64,000 bases of DNA, taken from Psychrobacter arenosus (GTDB taxonomy: Bacteria; Pseudomonadota; Gammaproteobacteria; Pseudomonadales; Moraxellaceae). The notes beneath the pieces were generated by a model. It did no database searches. It was not told the DNA's origin and worked only from the letters and a program-made list of their open reading frames with translations. Shown here in pieces: positions 8,505 through 16,266 of the stretch; within the stretch, counting starts at the first letter, position 1, and the number at the start of each line of letters is the position of its first letter. A program made the translations under genes and the position numbers. The stretch spans positions 2,604,001-2,668,000 of the forward strand of contig NZ_LR884459.1 of NCBI RefSeq assembly GCF_904848165.1, given 5' to 3'.

Positions 8505-9863
8505 TCACCTTTGCGGCCGATAGTAATCATCGTGTTGTTTCAGCCACCAATTCATATTATCTTGGCGTTTAGCGCGGAAAGCTTCTAATTTGCTAGCGGC
8601 CTTATCACTGTAAAGACGCGCCGTATCGAGACCAAATAAAATCGGCACTGCGGTCAAGATACCAAAGCGCAATCGAGGTTTGGGCAGCTCTAAGCCATCG
8701 CCAATATCATCGCCGACTAAGGTACGGGTCACGCTGGCATTGACCAACTCTACAAACTGGCCGCGGCGGTTGTCCTCTCCCATAATCTGACTCGGTAAAT
8801 CATGTAAGGCACGCGCTAACGGTTTGCCCATGTCAAAGTCGAGCTGTTGAATCGACAGATAAGTATATAGCCATTCCCAACAAGCCGTCTCATCCGTCGG
8901 CAACCGTTGCAAATCCACACCCATCCAATAACTCGCCATATTCCATAAATGCAAAATGCCTTGCGCTTCTTCCTCGCTAATCCTAGCCCCTAGTAAACGC
9001 AGCCCGCGCATAATTAACAACGAAAACTGCAAATGCGTCGCCACCATATCGGTCTGGTTAATTGGAATGCCCCAATACTGACTGTTCCAACTGCCATCGG
9101 CTAGAGCATGCGTTGCTAAAGCAGGATTCTGGTCAGTAGAAGAGCTAGCTTGCTGAGATTTAAATTGCCCTTTAAGCAACCCTTGGCGCACCATCGTATG
9201 TACTTGGCGGACGCGAATAGACTGGCGCCACCCTTCAGAACCAATAGCCAACACGCTATTAGCCCCATTTAACTCAGGGTATTCAGAGACGGCGAGAATA
9301 TAAGCGTAAGTACGCATCAACCGCGGTAAGGCTTCATGCTTGAGCGCTCCAGTCTGCACTAGCGGTAACGATAGAGCAGGGATACTATAGCCCGCCATCA
9401 GCGCCACGTTACGCAGCAACCAAATCAGCATAAGGGGGTAGCGCCGATAAGCCGTAGCGCCTATAGCCGCAAGCTTCGGGTCAAACCAAGCGGGGTGCTG
9501 ACTAAATTGCTCGGTAAGCTGGACAAATTGTGAGTTGTCGGCGAGATATGGAGGGATTTGCTGATTCAACACTGCACTTTGTAAGGGCTTAGCAAAACGC
9601 ACGCCCTCAGTGATTAAACGGTCTGCTATTGGATCGCCAATATCGTAGCCGGCCACCATCTCTTGCAGTAGGCAGTCTTGAATAGCAAAATCCTTGGGCA
9701 ATAGAAACCGACGAATCCGCTTAAGGACTTGTAAATCGCTGTGGTCGTCTATCGCTGTGGTACGGCCATGCTGACGATAATGAGCGTGCGTGGCTGCGGT
9801 AGTGGCAGTAGCAGACGAGCCAGAGCCGCGAAGCGCATTGAGGGCGGTAAAGGAGATAGTCAT
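8505..9863 (-). CDS. MpaB/DUF2236-family oxygenase-like protein
   Basis: A 452-residue protein matching the DUF2236 (oxygenase MpaB) family. Visible family features are the region GDPIADRLITEGVRF, the segment WRQSIRVRQVHTMVRQGLLK with the conserved RVR-x-x-H, and PINQTDMVATHLQFSLLIMRG. Family members such as latex-clearing protein and MpaB bind heme b and act on hydrophobic substrates, so an oxidative role is plausible but the substrate is unknown. No signal peptide or obvious transmembrane segments. It is monocistronic; neighbours do not indicate a pathway. The ATG at 9863 is used; the first 30 residues are serine/alanine-rich and poorly conserved in character. Confidence 0.7.
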   Translation of the reverse strand: MTISFTALNALRGSGSSATATTAATHAHYRQHGRTTAIDDHSDLQVLKRIRRFLLPKDFAIQDCLLQEMVAGYDIGDPIADRLITEGVRFAKPLQSAVLNQQIPPYLADNSQFVQLTEQFSQHPAWFDPKLAAIGATAYRRYPLMLIWLLRNVALMAGYSIPALSLPLVQTGALKHEALPRLMRTYAYILAVSEYPELNGANSVLAIGSEGWRQSIRVRQVHTMVRQGLLKGQFKSQQASSSTDQNPALATHALADGSWNSQYWGIPINQTDMVATHLQFSLLIMRGLRLLGARISEEEAQGILHLWNMASYWMGVDLQRLPTDETACWEWLYTYLSIQQLDFDMGKPLARALHDLPSQIMGEDNRRGQFVELVNASVTRTLVGDDIGDGLELPKPRLRFGILTAVPILFGLDTARLYSDKAASKLEAFRAKRQDNMNWWLKQHDDYYRPQR

Positions 9864-10071
9864 AGAAGATGCTAGCTTATTTAAGAATAAAGTCTAAAAA
9901 ATGCCTAACCCATGATACCACTCAGGTAAACGAGGCGTGGCAAATTTAATTGAAGGTGCGCTCTAGCCAATCCCCGAGTAATTAGCATAATATGGCAGCA
10001 CTATAGTAATAATAATTCTAGTTAAAACAGGGTTCGTTAAAGATTTAATGAACCCTAATAAAGGTAAGCTT

Positions 10072-10641
10072 ATGACCACGACTTTGTTAAGTATATTTTT
10101 GGGGATTGGCCTTGCGGCTAGTGCGGGTTTTCGCGTCTTTGTGCCGCTGTTTGCCATGAGTTTGGCGGCTTATTATGGCCTTATACCGGTGAATGAGAGC
10201 TTTGCTTGGGTAGCCTCGACACCAGCTTTAATCGTATTAGGGGTAGCCAGTATCGTAGAGTCGATTAGCTACTTGGTTCCGTTTGTAGACAATCTACTTG
10301 ATACTATCGCTGTACCGCTGGCTGGGGTCGCCGGCACGATGGTGATGGCCGCTTCCGTAGCCGATTTATCGCCCGAGATGACTTGGGCGTTGGCTATTAT
10401 TGCAGGGGGCGGCGCTGCAGCAACTATTAAGGGGACGGCAGCGGCAGGTCGCGCTGTGTCTACAGGGACCACTGGCGGCTTGGCAAATCCTGTCATATCC
10501 GTAGGGGAGACTGGCACGGCTATTGGGTTATCGGCATTGTCGATATTTTTGCCTATCGTGGCGGCTTTAGCGTCAGTATTAGTTTTGGTGGGTATTATTT
10601 GGTTGGTTATGCGCTTACGGGGACGTTTACAACGGAGCTAG
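10072..10641 (+). CDS. DUF4126-family membrane protein
   Basis: A 189-residue, glycine- and alanine-rich integral membrane protein with about five hydrophobic helices. It begins MTTTLLSIFLGIGLAASAGF, then RVFVPLFAMSLAA, and has the central IAGGGAAATIKGTAAAGRAVS motif and the NPVISVGE segment that I associate with DUF4126. Function is unknown for the family. The ATG at 10072 has AAGG about 10 nt upstream; the alternative ATG at 10048 has no ribosome-binding site. It stands alone between the MpaB-like gene (divergent) and the DUF2799 lipoprotein gene (convergent), with a strong terminator after it. Confidence 0.75.
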   Translation: MTTTLLSIFLGIGLAASAGFRVFVPLFAMSLAAYYGLIPVNESFAWVASTPALIVLGVASIVESISYLVPFVDNLLDTIAVPLAGVAGTMVMAASVADLSPEMTWALAIIAGGGAAATIKGTAAAGRAVSTGTTGGLANPVISVGETGTAIGLSALSIFLPIVAALASVLVLVGIIWLVMRLRGRLQRS

Positions 10642-10723
10642 AGCCTGCTCTTAATGCAATATCACCATTGGGAAAAAGCCAGTTAAGCGCTATTGTTTTC
10701 TATTATTAGCGTCTAAAAAACAC

Positions 10724-10754
10724 AAGCCAGTCGATTACTCGGCTGGCTTTTTTG
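10724..10754 (+). terminator. Rho-independent terminator after the DUF4126 gene
   Basis: An 11-bp stem (AAGCCAGTCGA / TCGGCTGGCTT, one G-T pair) closes a TTAC loop and is followed by a run of T. It may also work on the minus strand for the DUF2799 gene. Confidence 0.85.
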
Positions 10755-10808
10755 CGTATTAAAAGTAGTCATTTCTTGGTAACTTTGAATAGCTTATATC
10801 GAAAAATT

Positions 10809-11405
10809 TTAATACTTAAGCTGCCGATTTAACGAATCCAGCTGCGCCTCCATATTATTAATATCGCGTCTGAGCGAGCGTATTTTTGGTTGTAGCGATA
10901 GCAGACGGGCTCGCGCTTCTTTTTCCGTTTTGAAATCTAGCTGTTCACCTTCCCGTAATTTATCATATTCCGTCAGATAGCTTTGCAATTGCTGTTGATC
11001 AGCTTGCAGCTGTGCATTTAATTTATAGTAGTTATAACCTTGCGTGTAGCTGCTGCGCAGTTCTGGCAAAATCGCGCTAGGGCAGACGCTATTGAGTTGC
11101 TGACCTTTGCGACCAACAGCATAGGCATTGCTAGGGGTGCAGTATTGTTTTAAACCTTGCTGGCGACCGCGCTCCCAAGCCTGATAGTCAGGGCTGACGT
11201 TGGCTTTAGCACACGCTTTCGTATGGGATGCCAGACGCTCAGAGCTGTAGCCGGCGACCCCATCGTTATAACCGATAGCCTGCCAATTGCCCATGACGCA
11301 TTGCTCTTTGCTTAAAGTCGCACAGCTCGATAGCGCTAAGGCACCGGCTAAAAGGGGTAATGTGAAACCAACAACGCGCAGAGACCAACCAACAGATAGA
11401 CGCAT
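10809..11405 (-). CDS. DUF2799 lipoprotein
   Basis: A 198-residue predicted lipoprotein. The signal peptide ends in the lipobox ALSSC (C28). The mature part shows the DUF2799 pattern: C-x2-G-N-W-x4-GYNDGVAGY, then R-x3-H-x3-C, YQAWERGRQQGLKQYC, AVGRKGQ and a final C-P pair. The last 60 residues are a charged coiled-coil region (QADQQQLQSYLTEYDKLREG onward). It is probably anchored in the outer membrane and exposed to the periplasm; function is unknown. A GGAGGA site precedes the ATG. It is followed by the shared terminator at 10724-10754 and is a single gene. Confidence 0.82.
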   Translation of the reverse strand: MRLSVGWSLRVVGFTLPLLAGALALSSCATLSKEQCVMGNWQAIGYNDGVAGYSSERLASHTKACAKANVSPDYQAWERGRQQGLKQYCTPSNAYAVGRKGQQLNSVCPSAILPELRSSYTQGYNYYKLNAQLQADQQQLQSYLTEYDKLREGEQLDFKTEKEARARLLSLQPKIRSLRRDINNMEAQLDSLNRQLKY

Positions 11406-11592
11406 GATGCTATTCCTCCAAGTAATTTGCTTGCCAGACTGTTTGTATTTACTTACTAGATTTTTTTAAATCGGTGTTTTTAAAAAGCTTCTATTAAAAC
11501 AATGCTATTAAATTAACACTCTTAGCGCCCTTTGCCTACTAGGACACGCCCTAATCGTATGTCTAAAACGCTATCTTTGCTAAGCGGATGTT

Positions 11593-11622
11593 AAAAAGGC
11601 TACCTCCGCAGAGATAGCCTTT
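11593..11622 (-). terminator. Rho-independent terminator of nhaA
   Basis: On the minus strand AAAGGCTA pairs with TAGCCTTT (8 bp), with a 12-nt loop and then a T run. It lies 75-100 bp after the nhaA stop codon. Confidence 0.8.
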
Positions 11623-11695
11623 GATTTATTACTATAGCGTACTGCTAAAAAGCACTGCTATAAAATCATGGCGTTAATACCAACCCATTAATCAC

Positions 11696-12901
11696 TTATG
11701 ATGGCGTGTGGGTCAAATCAACGACGGTAGTATCGACACGGTCTTTTAGCGTAGCTTTTAGCATGAGGTAACCGGCAATACCTGAGACGATTGAGCCCAT
11801 GATAATGCCTAGACGCTCATCGAATAGCGGACTACCGCCACCGAAGGCGAGGCCACCGATGAATAAACTCATAGTGAAACCCACACCACATAATAATGCT
11901 GCGCCGTAGATTTGCTTAAAGTTCATTTCAGCAGGCATTTTACAAGCGCCAAGCTTGATTAGCAGCCAACAAGTCAGCATGACCCCAACCTGTTTACCAA
12001 TAAACAGACCCGCTGCAATCCCTAGTGGCACCGAATGGAATAATTCTTCAAAGCCCGCCCCTTTTAATGAGATACCTGCGTTGGCAAAGGCGAAAATCGG
12101 TAATACCCCATAGGCCACGGTATTGTGCAGGTCTTCTTCTAGCTCTTCTAAAGGCGAGTGTTCAGGGTCGGTTTTATCTAATAGGGGAATAAATAAAGCC
12201 AATACTACGCCGGCTAAAGTCGCATGAATACCTGACTTTAACACCGCTACCCACATGATTAACCCAATTAATAAATACGGGGTAATTTTGGTCACGTTGC
12301 GGCGGTTTAATAGATAGAGGATAGGCAGACAGGCTGCGGCCACACCAAGCGAGGTAAAGGAGAGGTCGCTGGTATAGAACAACGCGATGATTAAAATCGC
12401 TCCGATATCATCAAAGATAGCGATGGAAACCAAGAATATCTTTAACGAGTTGGGGACGCGACTGCCTAGCAAGCTTAAAATACCTAGGGCAAAGGCAATA
12501 TCGGTCGCTGAGGGAATAGCCCAGCCTTTATAGAACTCAGGTTCGTGAAAGTTAAAGGCAAGATAGACCAGCGCTGGGACCAACATACCCCCAACAGCTG
12601 CGGCAGCGGGTAGAATAATCTGTTTAATATTAGACAGCTCACCTACCAAGACTTCACGCTTTAGTTCAAGACCTACTAAAAAGAAGAAGACTGCCATCAA
12701 GCCATCGTTAATCCAATGATGGGCATCTTTGGCAATCTCTAAGCTGCCAATACGCAGCTCGACAGGGGCGTGAATAAAGGCTTCGTACCAGTGGTGCAAG
12801 GGGGTATTGGCGATAATCATTGCGGCGATGGCAGCAATCGCCAATACGATCCCCCCGGCCGCTTCAAATTCAAAAAACTTTTTTAACCTTTGTATTGCCA
12901 T
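11696..12901 (-). CDS. nhaA: Na+/H+ antiporter NhaA
   Basis: A 401-residue inner-membrane protein of the NhaA family, with about 12 hydrophobic segments. The ion-binding aspartate pair is D164-D165 in [19 protein letters not shown]. The crossed unwound helices are seen as [14 protein letters not shown] (with T133, D134) and FANAGISL. It exports Na+ (or Li+) in exchange for protons and supports growth in salt and at alkaline pH, which fits a marine or cold-adapted organism. GAGGAT precedes the start. It is monocistronic, with a terminator and a long upstream region of about 590 bp shared with the divergent yfcA-like gene. No adjacent nhaR is present. Confidence 0.95.
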   Translation of the reverse strand: MAIQRLKKFFEFEAAGGIVLAIAAIAAMIIANTPLHHWYEAFIHAPVELRIGSLEIAKDAHHWINDGLMAVFFFLVGLELKREVLVGELSNIKQIILPAAAAVGGMLVPALVYLAFNFHEPEFYKGWAIPSATDIAFALGILSLLGSRVPNSLKIFLVSIAIFDDIGAILIIALFYTSDLSFTSLGVAAACLPILYLLNRRNVTKITPYLLIGLIMWVAVLKSGIHATLAGVVLALFIPLLDKTDPEHSPLEELEEDLHNTVAYGVLPIFAFANAGISLKGAGFEELFHSVPLGIAAGLFIGKQVGVMLTCWLLIKLGACKMPAEMNFKQIYGAALLCGVGFTMSLFIGGLAFGGGSPLFDERLGIIMGSIVSGIAGYLMLKATLKDRVDTTVVDLTHTPS

Positions 12902-13490
12902 ACTATCCTCAATTTACCAGCACTTAACGTCTTTAGCAGTTAGTGTGATTGTCCTCATAGTTATTTAAAAGCTAGCAACAAGGCCATAAGCATGGGCTTA
13001 TATGTTGTGGTTCAAGTCATCAATTAAAGCAATGAATCCTTATTACGCTTATGAGCGTCATCACGTTACTCGTTTATTTTACCTGAAAAAAAACGCCCTC
13101 ACATGACGAAGCAGCCCTATTCACCACCATAATATGATTATACTGGCGCAAAAGTCGATACTTTTAGTAATAATACCCTTATTAACAGTCTATTTTTATC
13201 GAGTTTATAGCAGCGGATTGGCTTACTCTTCTGCAAAAGTTATGCTGCTATAAACGCTGCGTCTAAGACTTTATTTATGAGCAAATTAGGCGTATCTTGT
13301 CACCCTAAATAAGCAGGCTACCATCATCAGTCAGCGTACACTGCTCTCAATACTGGTTATACTGACTTATTCAATACTTTACCTGCTTTTCTGCGGTTGT
13401 AAAACACGCATTTTTTACAGCCCTCAGTGCTCACTCTTACCTCATTGCATGCTCAATCATCGGGCATGATTTTTACACTAAGTTGATGTT
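12902..13490. other. Long divergent intergenic region nhaA / yfcA
   Basis: About 590 bp with no supportable open reading frame on either strand. It must carry the promoters of both divergent genes; I could not identify a confident -35/-10 pair. A weak inverted repeat (GCATG arms) lies around 13447-13467 near the yfcA start. Confidence 0.4.
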
Positions 13491-14246
13491 ATGGATGTCC
13501 AGTTAACCTTAGAAACAATTTTAATGTTGGTCACAGTCGCCGGCATTGCCGGTTTTATTGATGCTATTGCTGGTGGCGGGGGTTTATTGACGATTCCAGC
13601 GATGCTCCTAGCAAATATTCCGCCTATTTTAACCTTAGGTACCAATAAGCTACAGGCGGCCTCAGGAGCCTTAGCGGCTTCCATTACCATGTTTAAAAAA
13701 GGGGTAGTGCAACCGTCTAAAATTAAAAGAGCTATTGCCGGCGCCTTTATTGGAGCGACTATTGGCACCATCGCAGTGCAGATGTCACCGCCCGATATGC
13801 TGGAGAAATTGATTCCCTTTTTAATCGCGGCTATTGGTATCTACACTTTATTTGCGCCCAGTCTTGGAGAAGTCGAAGCCGAGCCCCGTATCTCCGAAGG
13901 CGCTTGGCAAAAAGTCGTTGCGCCCTTGATTGGTTTCTACGATGGCTATGTCGGTCCCGGTACGGGGATGTTTTTTGCCCTCGGCAATGTGGCACTACGG
14001 GGCCGAGAAATCATTACCGCAACCGGCACAGCGAAAGTGTTGAATCTATCGACCAACGTGGCCTCGTTGATCTTTTTTATCTTAGGCGGCAATGTATTAT
14101 GGAAAGTGGGATTAGCGATGATGGTCGGGCAAACGGTGGGGGCTTATTTTGGCTCGCATATGGTGGTGAAGGGGGGCAGTAAACTGATTCGTCCGGTTAT
14201 CGTATTGGTGTGTTTGGCGATGATTGCTAAATATGTCTTTGGTTGA
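13491..14246 (+). CDS. yfcA: TSUP-family permease, YfcA-like
   Basis: A 251-residue inner-membrane protein of the TauE/SafE (TSUP) family. The first repeat carries AGFIDAIAGGGGLLTIPAML followed by LGTNKLQAASGALAA. The second repeat carries GFYDGYVGPGTGMFFA and TGTAKVLNLSTNVASL. These duplicated G/P-rich and NK/N-rich motifs are hallmarks of the YfcA branch. The family transports small sulfur- or carbon-containing anions; the substrate is not known for this branch. The ATG at 13491 gives the usual length. Monocistronic, with a strong bidirectional terminator shared with the convergent symporter gene. A second, different TSUP gene lies at 23.6 kb. Confidence 0.88.
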   Translation: MDVQLTLETILMLVTVAGIAGFIDAIAGGGGLLTIPAMLLANIPPILTLGTNKLQAASGALAASITMFKKGVVQPSKIKRAIAGAFIGATIGTIAVQMSPPDMLEKLIPFLIAAIGIYTLFAPSLGEVEAEPRISEGAWQKVVAPLIGFYDGYVGPGTGMFFALGNVALRGREIITATGTAKVLNLSTNVASLIFFILGGNVLWKVGLAMMVGQTVGAYFGSHMVVKGGSKLIRPVIVLVCLAMIAKYVFG

Positions 14247-14302
14247 TAAGCCATGGTTAACTAGGGCTACTATAGAGAATTAAAACACGCCCCAATAAGC
14301 CT

Positions 14303-14339
14303 AAAAAAGCCCTAAGCAGAGTGAGCTTAGGGCTTTTTT
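14303..14339. terminator. Bidirectional rho-independent terminator
   Basis: A 15-bp perfect stem (A6-GCCCTAAGC / GCTTAGGGC-T6) around a 7-nt loop, between the convergent yfcA-like and symporter genes. Confidence 0.92.
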
Positions 14340-14361
14340 ATGAGGTTAACGATTAACTGGT

Positions 14362-15735
14362 TTAACGTTTATTTAAATCGTCATATTCGCTACCCATGAT
14401 ACCGTCGTTCATGACGTTAGAGAATTCACGCTCATTATCCGGGTCAATATGACCATCGAACACCTCTTTAGTACCGGCGTCAGGATCGTTATAAATCGCT
14501 AGGTCCATCTTATCTTCAGACTTGGCCACGATAGCCGTCACTGCTGCATCACCGCCGACGTTGACTGCTGTACGTAGCATATCGAGCAGACGATCGACCC
14601 CTAAGATTAAGCCAATGCCTTCAATAGGTAAGCCCACTTGCGCAAATACCATCGATAACATAATCAGCCCTACGCCAGGCACCCCTGCGGTACCTATCGA
14701 GGCCAATACTGACATTAAAATCACGGTCAGATAGCCGGTTATGCCCAGCTCAATGCCATAGATATTGGCAATAAAGATGGTCGCCGTCCCTTGCATGATA
14801 GCCGTCCCATCCATATTGATGGTGGCGCCAAAAGGCACTGTAAAGGAGGCTACAGAGTTGTTGACGCCCATGCGTTTGGTCACTGTACGTAAAGTCACCG
14901 GAATGGTCGCGTTTGAGCTCGATGTACTGAACGCGAAAATCTGTACTTCGCGCATCTTCGCCAAAAAGGTTTTGACCGATAAACCAGAAAAAACCTTTAG
15001 GATAATCATCATAGTAATAAAGAAATGGAACGCTAATGAGCCGATCAGTACTGCCACATAGCCGAGCAATGAGAAAATCAGGTCGATGCCCAACTCTGAC
15101 ATGGCCTTTACCAACAGAGCAAACACACCATAAGGGGCTAAATTCATAATGATAGTCACCATCTTTAAGATGACTTCATTGATCAGCTCTAAGCTCTGGA
15201 CTAAGCCTTTGGCAGGCTTGCCGACCATCAGAATACTAATCCCAATCAAAATCGCGAAGAAGATGATAGAGAGCATATCGCCATTGGCCATCGCACTAAT
15301 CGGGTTGGCAGGGATGATGTTAGAGAAAACATCGATTAGTGGTGGGGCTTCTTGGGCTTCAAAAGAGGCTTCGCTGGCAATGTTCATGCCTTTACCGATG
15401 CCAAATAAAGAGCCAAGACCGATAGCGGTAGCAATCGCCAACGCTGTGGTCAACATATACATAAAGAAGGTTTTACTACCGATACGGCCTAGCAGACGGA
15501 TATCGCCAATGCCACAAACCCCACAGATAAGTGAGATTAGGACCAACGGTACGACTAGCATTTTTAAAGAGTTAACGAACAGCTTGCCGATAATACCAAA
15601 CAGACCATTAACGAAATAGGTATTGATGAAGCCGCCTTCAACATTCAAACCTGAATAGTTTAAAAATAGTCCAAGCACAATACCTAGCGCCATGGCGACC
15701 AGAATCTTGCCGGTTAAACCCATATTTTTCCACAT
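14362..15735 (-). CDS. Dicarboxylate/amino acid:cation symporter (DAACS family)
   Basis: A 457-residue inner-membrane symporter of the GltP/DctA/SstT fold. Visible hallmarks are the serine-rich hairpin FAFSTSSSNATIPVTL, the cation/substrate motif NMDGTAIMQG, the second hairpin SIGTAGVPGVGLIML, and DRLLDMLRTAVNVGGDA. About eight transmembrane helices fit. It takes up an acidic amino acid, dicarboxylate or related compound with Na+ or H+; the exact substrate is not resolvable here. The C-terminal tail (about 45 residues after the last motif) is acidic and hydrophilic. AGAGGAT precedes the start codon. Monocistronic, with a shared terminator. Confidence 0.9.
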   Translation of the reverse strand: MWKNMGLTGKILVAMALGIVLGLFLNYSGLNVEGGFINTYFVNGLFGIIGKLFVNSLKMLVVPLVLISLICGVCGIGDIRLLGRIGSKTFFMYMLTTALAIATAIGLGSLFGIGKGMNIASEASFEAQEAPPLIDVFSNIIPANPISAMANGDMLSIIFFAILIGISILMVGKPAKGLVQSLELINEVILKMVTIIMNLAPYGVFALLVKAMSELGIDLIFSLLGYVAVLIGSLAFHFFITMMIILKVFSGLSVKTFLAKMREVQIFAFSTSSSNATIPVTLRTVTKRMGVNNSVASFTVPFGATINMDGTAIMQGTATIFIANIYGIELGITGYLTVILMSVLASIGTAGVPGVGLIMLSMVFAQVGLPIEGIGLILGVDRLLDMLRTAVNVGGDAAVTAIVAKSEDKMDLAIYNDPDAGTKEVFDGHIDPDNEREFSNVMNDGIMGSEYDDLNKR

Positions 15736-16055
15736 ATTGAATATCCTCTAAAGGGGACGTCCTTATCCATCTTTAACTAAAAAATTTTGCTTATTACCAC
15801 AACTCCTATAAATTTATTAATCAATAATTGTCGATTAATTATAGGAAATGTAATTTGATGTAAAACAATATAAAAGAAAAGTTGGGATGACTGCAACCAT
15901 TTTTTTATGAAACCACTTGTCAGATAAAGGCTTGAGCTAATGGCTATAGTGGAAATTTGCTAGTTAAGTAATTGTATTGGTTGGGCTAAGCAAAATATGT
16001 CTAGGCACTAATTCTGGTAAATAACGGGTGAAATTTGACCCAATTAAATAATAAA
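15736..16055. other. Non-coding region upstream of the symporter gene
   Basis: AT-rich. On the minus strand TATAAT (15838-15843) with TTTACA (15859-15864) and a 15-nt spacer may be the symporter promoter; the spacing is short. A small inverted repeat TTAATC/GATTAA lies at 15817-15838. No gene. Confidence 0.35.
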
Positions 16056-16063
16056 CAGCCAAC

Positions 16064-16098
16064 AAAAATCCCAAATAGCATTTAGCCACTTGGGATTT
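16064..16098 (-). terminator. Rho-independent terminator, probably of fadE
   Basis: On the minus strand AAATCCCAA pairs with TTGGGATTT (9 bp) and is followed by a T run. It is about 170 bp beyond the fadE stop codon, downstream of the palindromic element at 16170-16254. Confidence 0.75.
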
Positions 16099-16169
16099 AT
16101 GGTAATAGCTCTAGCAACACTTTAAACAATGGTTTGCGAAGTCATAAAGTGCAGCTTTAAATTATTGAA

Positions 16170-16254
16170 TTAAAACGAGGCCGCTTTTAGAACTTAACCT
16201 ATTAGTAGCAAGTGAGTTCTAACCACTAACAGGCTTAAGCGTTCCTCGTTTTAA
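16170..16254. repeat. 85-nt palindromic element with nested and interleaved inverted repeats
   Basis: Outer arms TTAAAACGAGG (16170-16180) and CCTCGTTTTAA (16244-16254) are perfectly complementary over 11 bp. Inside, three further pairings are possible: CGCTT (182-186) with AAGCG (237-241), TTAGAAC (187-193) with GTTCTAA (216-222), and CTTAACCTATTAG (193-205) with CTAACAGGCTTAAG (226-239, one bulge and one mismatch); these are last-three-digit positions. The last two are interleaved, so they form a pseudoknot or two alternative folds. It begins 12 bp past the fadE stop codon. It could be a structured 3'-UTR RNA, a small RNA or a miniature inverted-repeat element. Confidence 0.6.
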
Positions 16255-16266
16255 TAACCAGTCTAG

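Noticed and set aside
12902..13490. A missed small gene or tRNA in the nhaA-yfcA gap
   Set aside because: No open frame with a start and site, and no T-loop (GTTCRA) or cloverleaf pattern seen.
14522..15619. Plus-strand open frames opposite the symporter gene
   Set aside because: Antisense shadows of a clear membrane protein gene; hydrophobic composition is a mirror effect.
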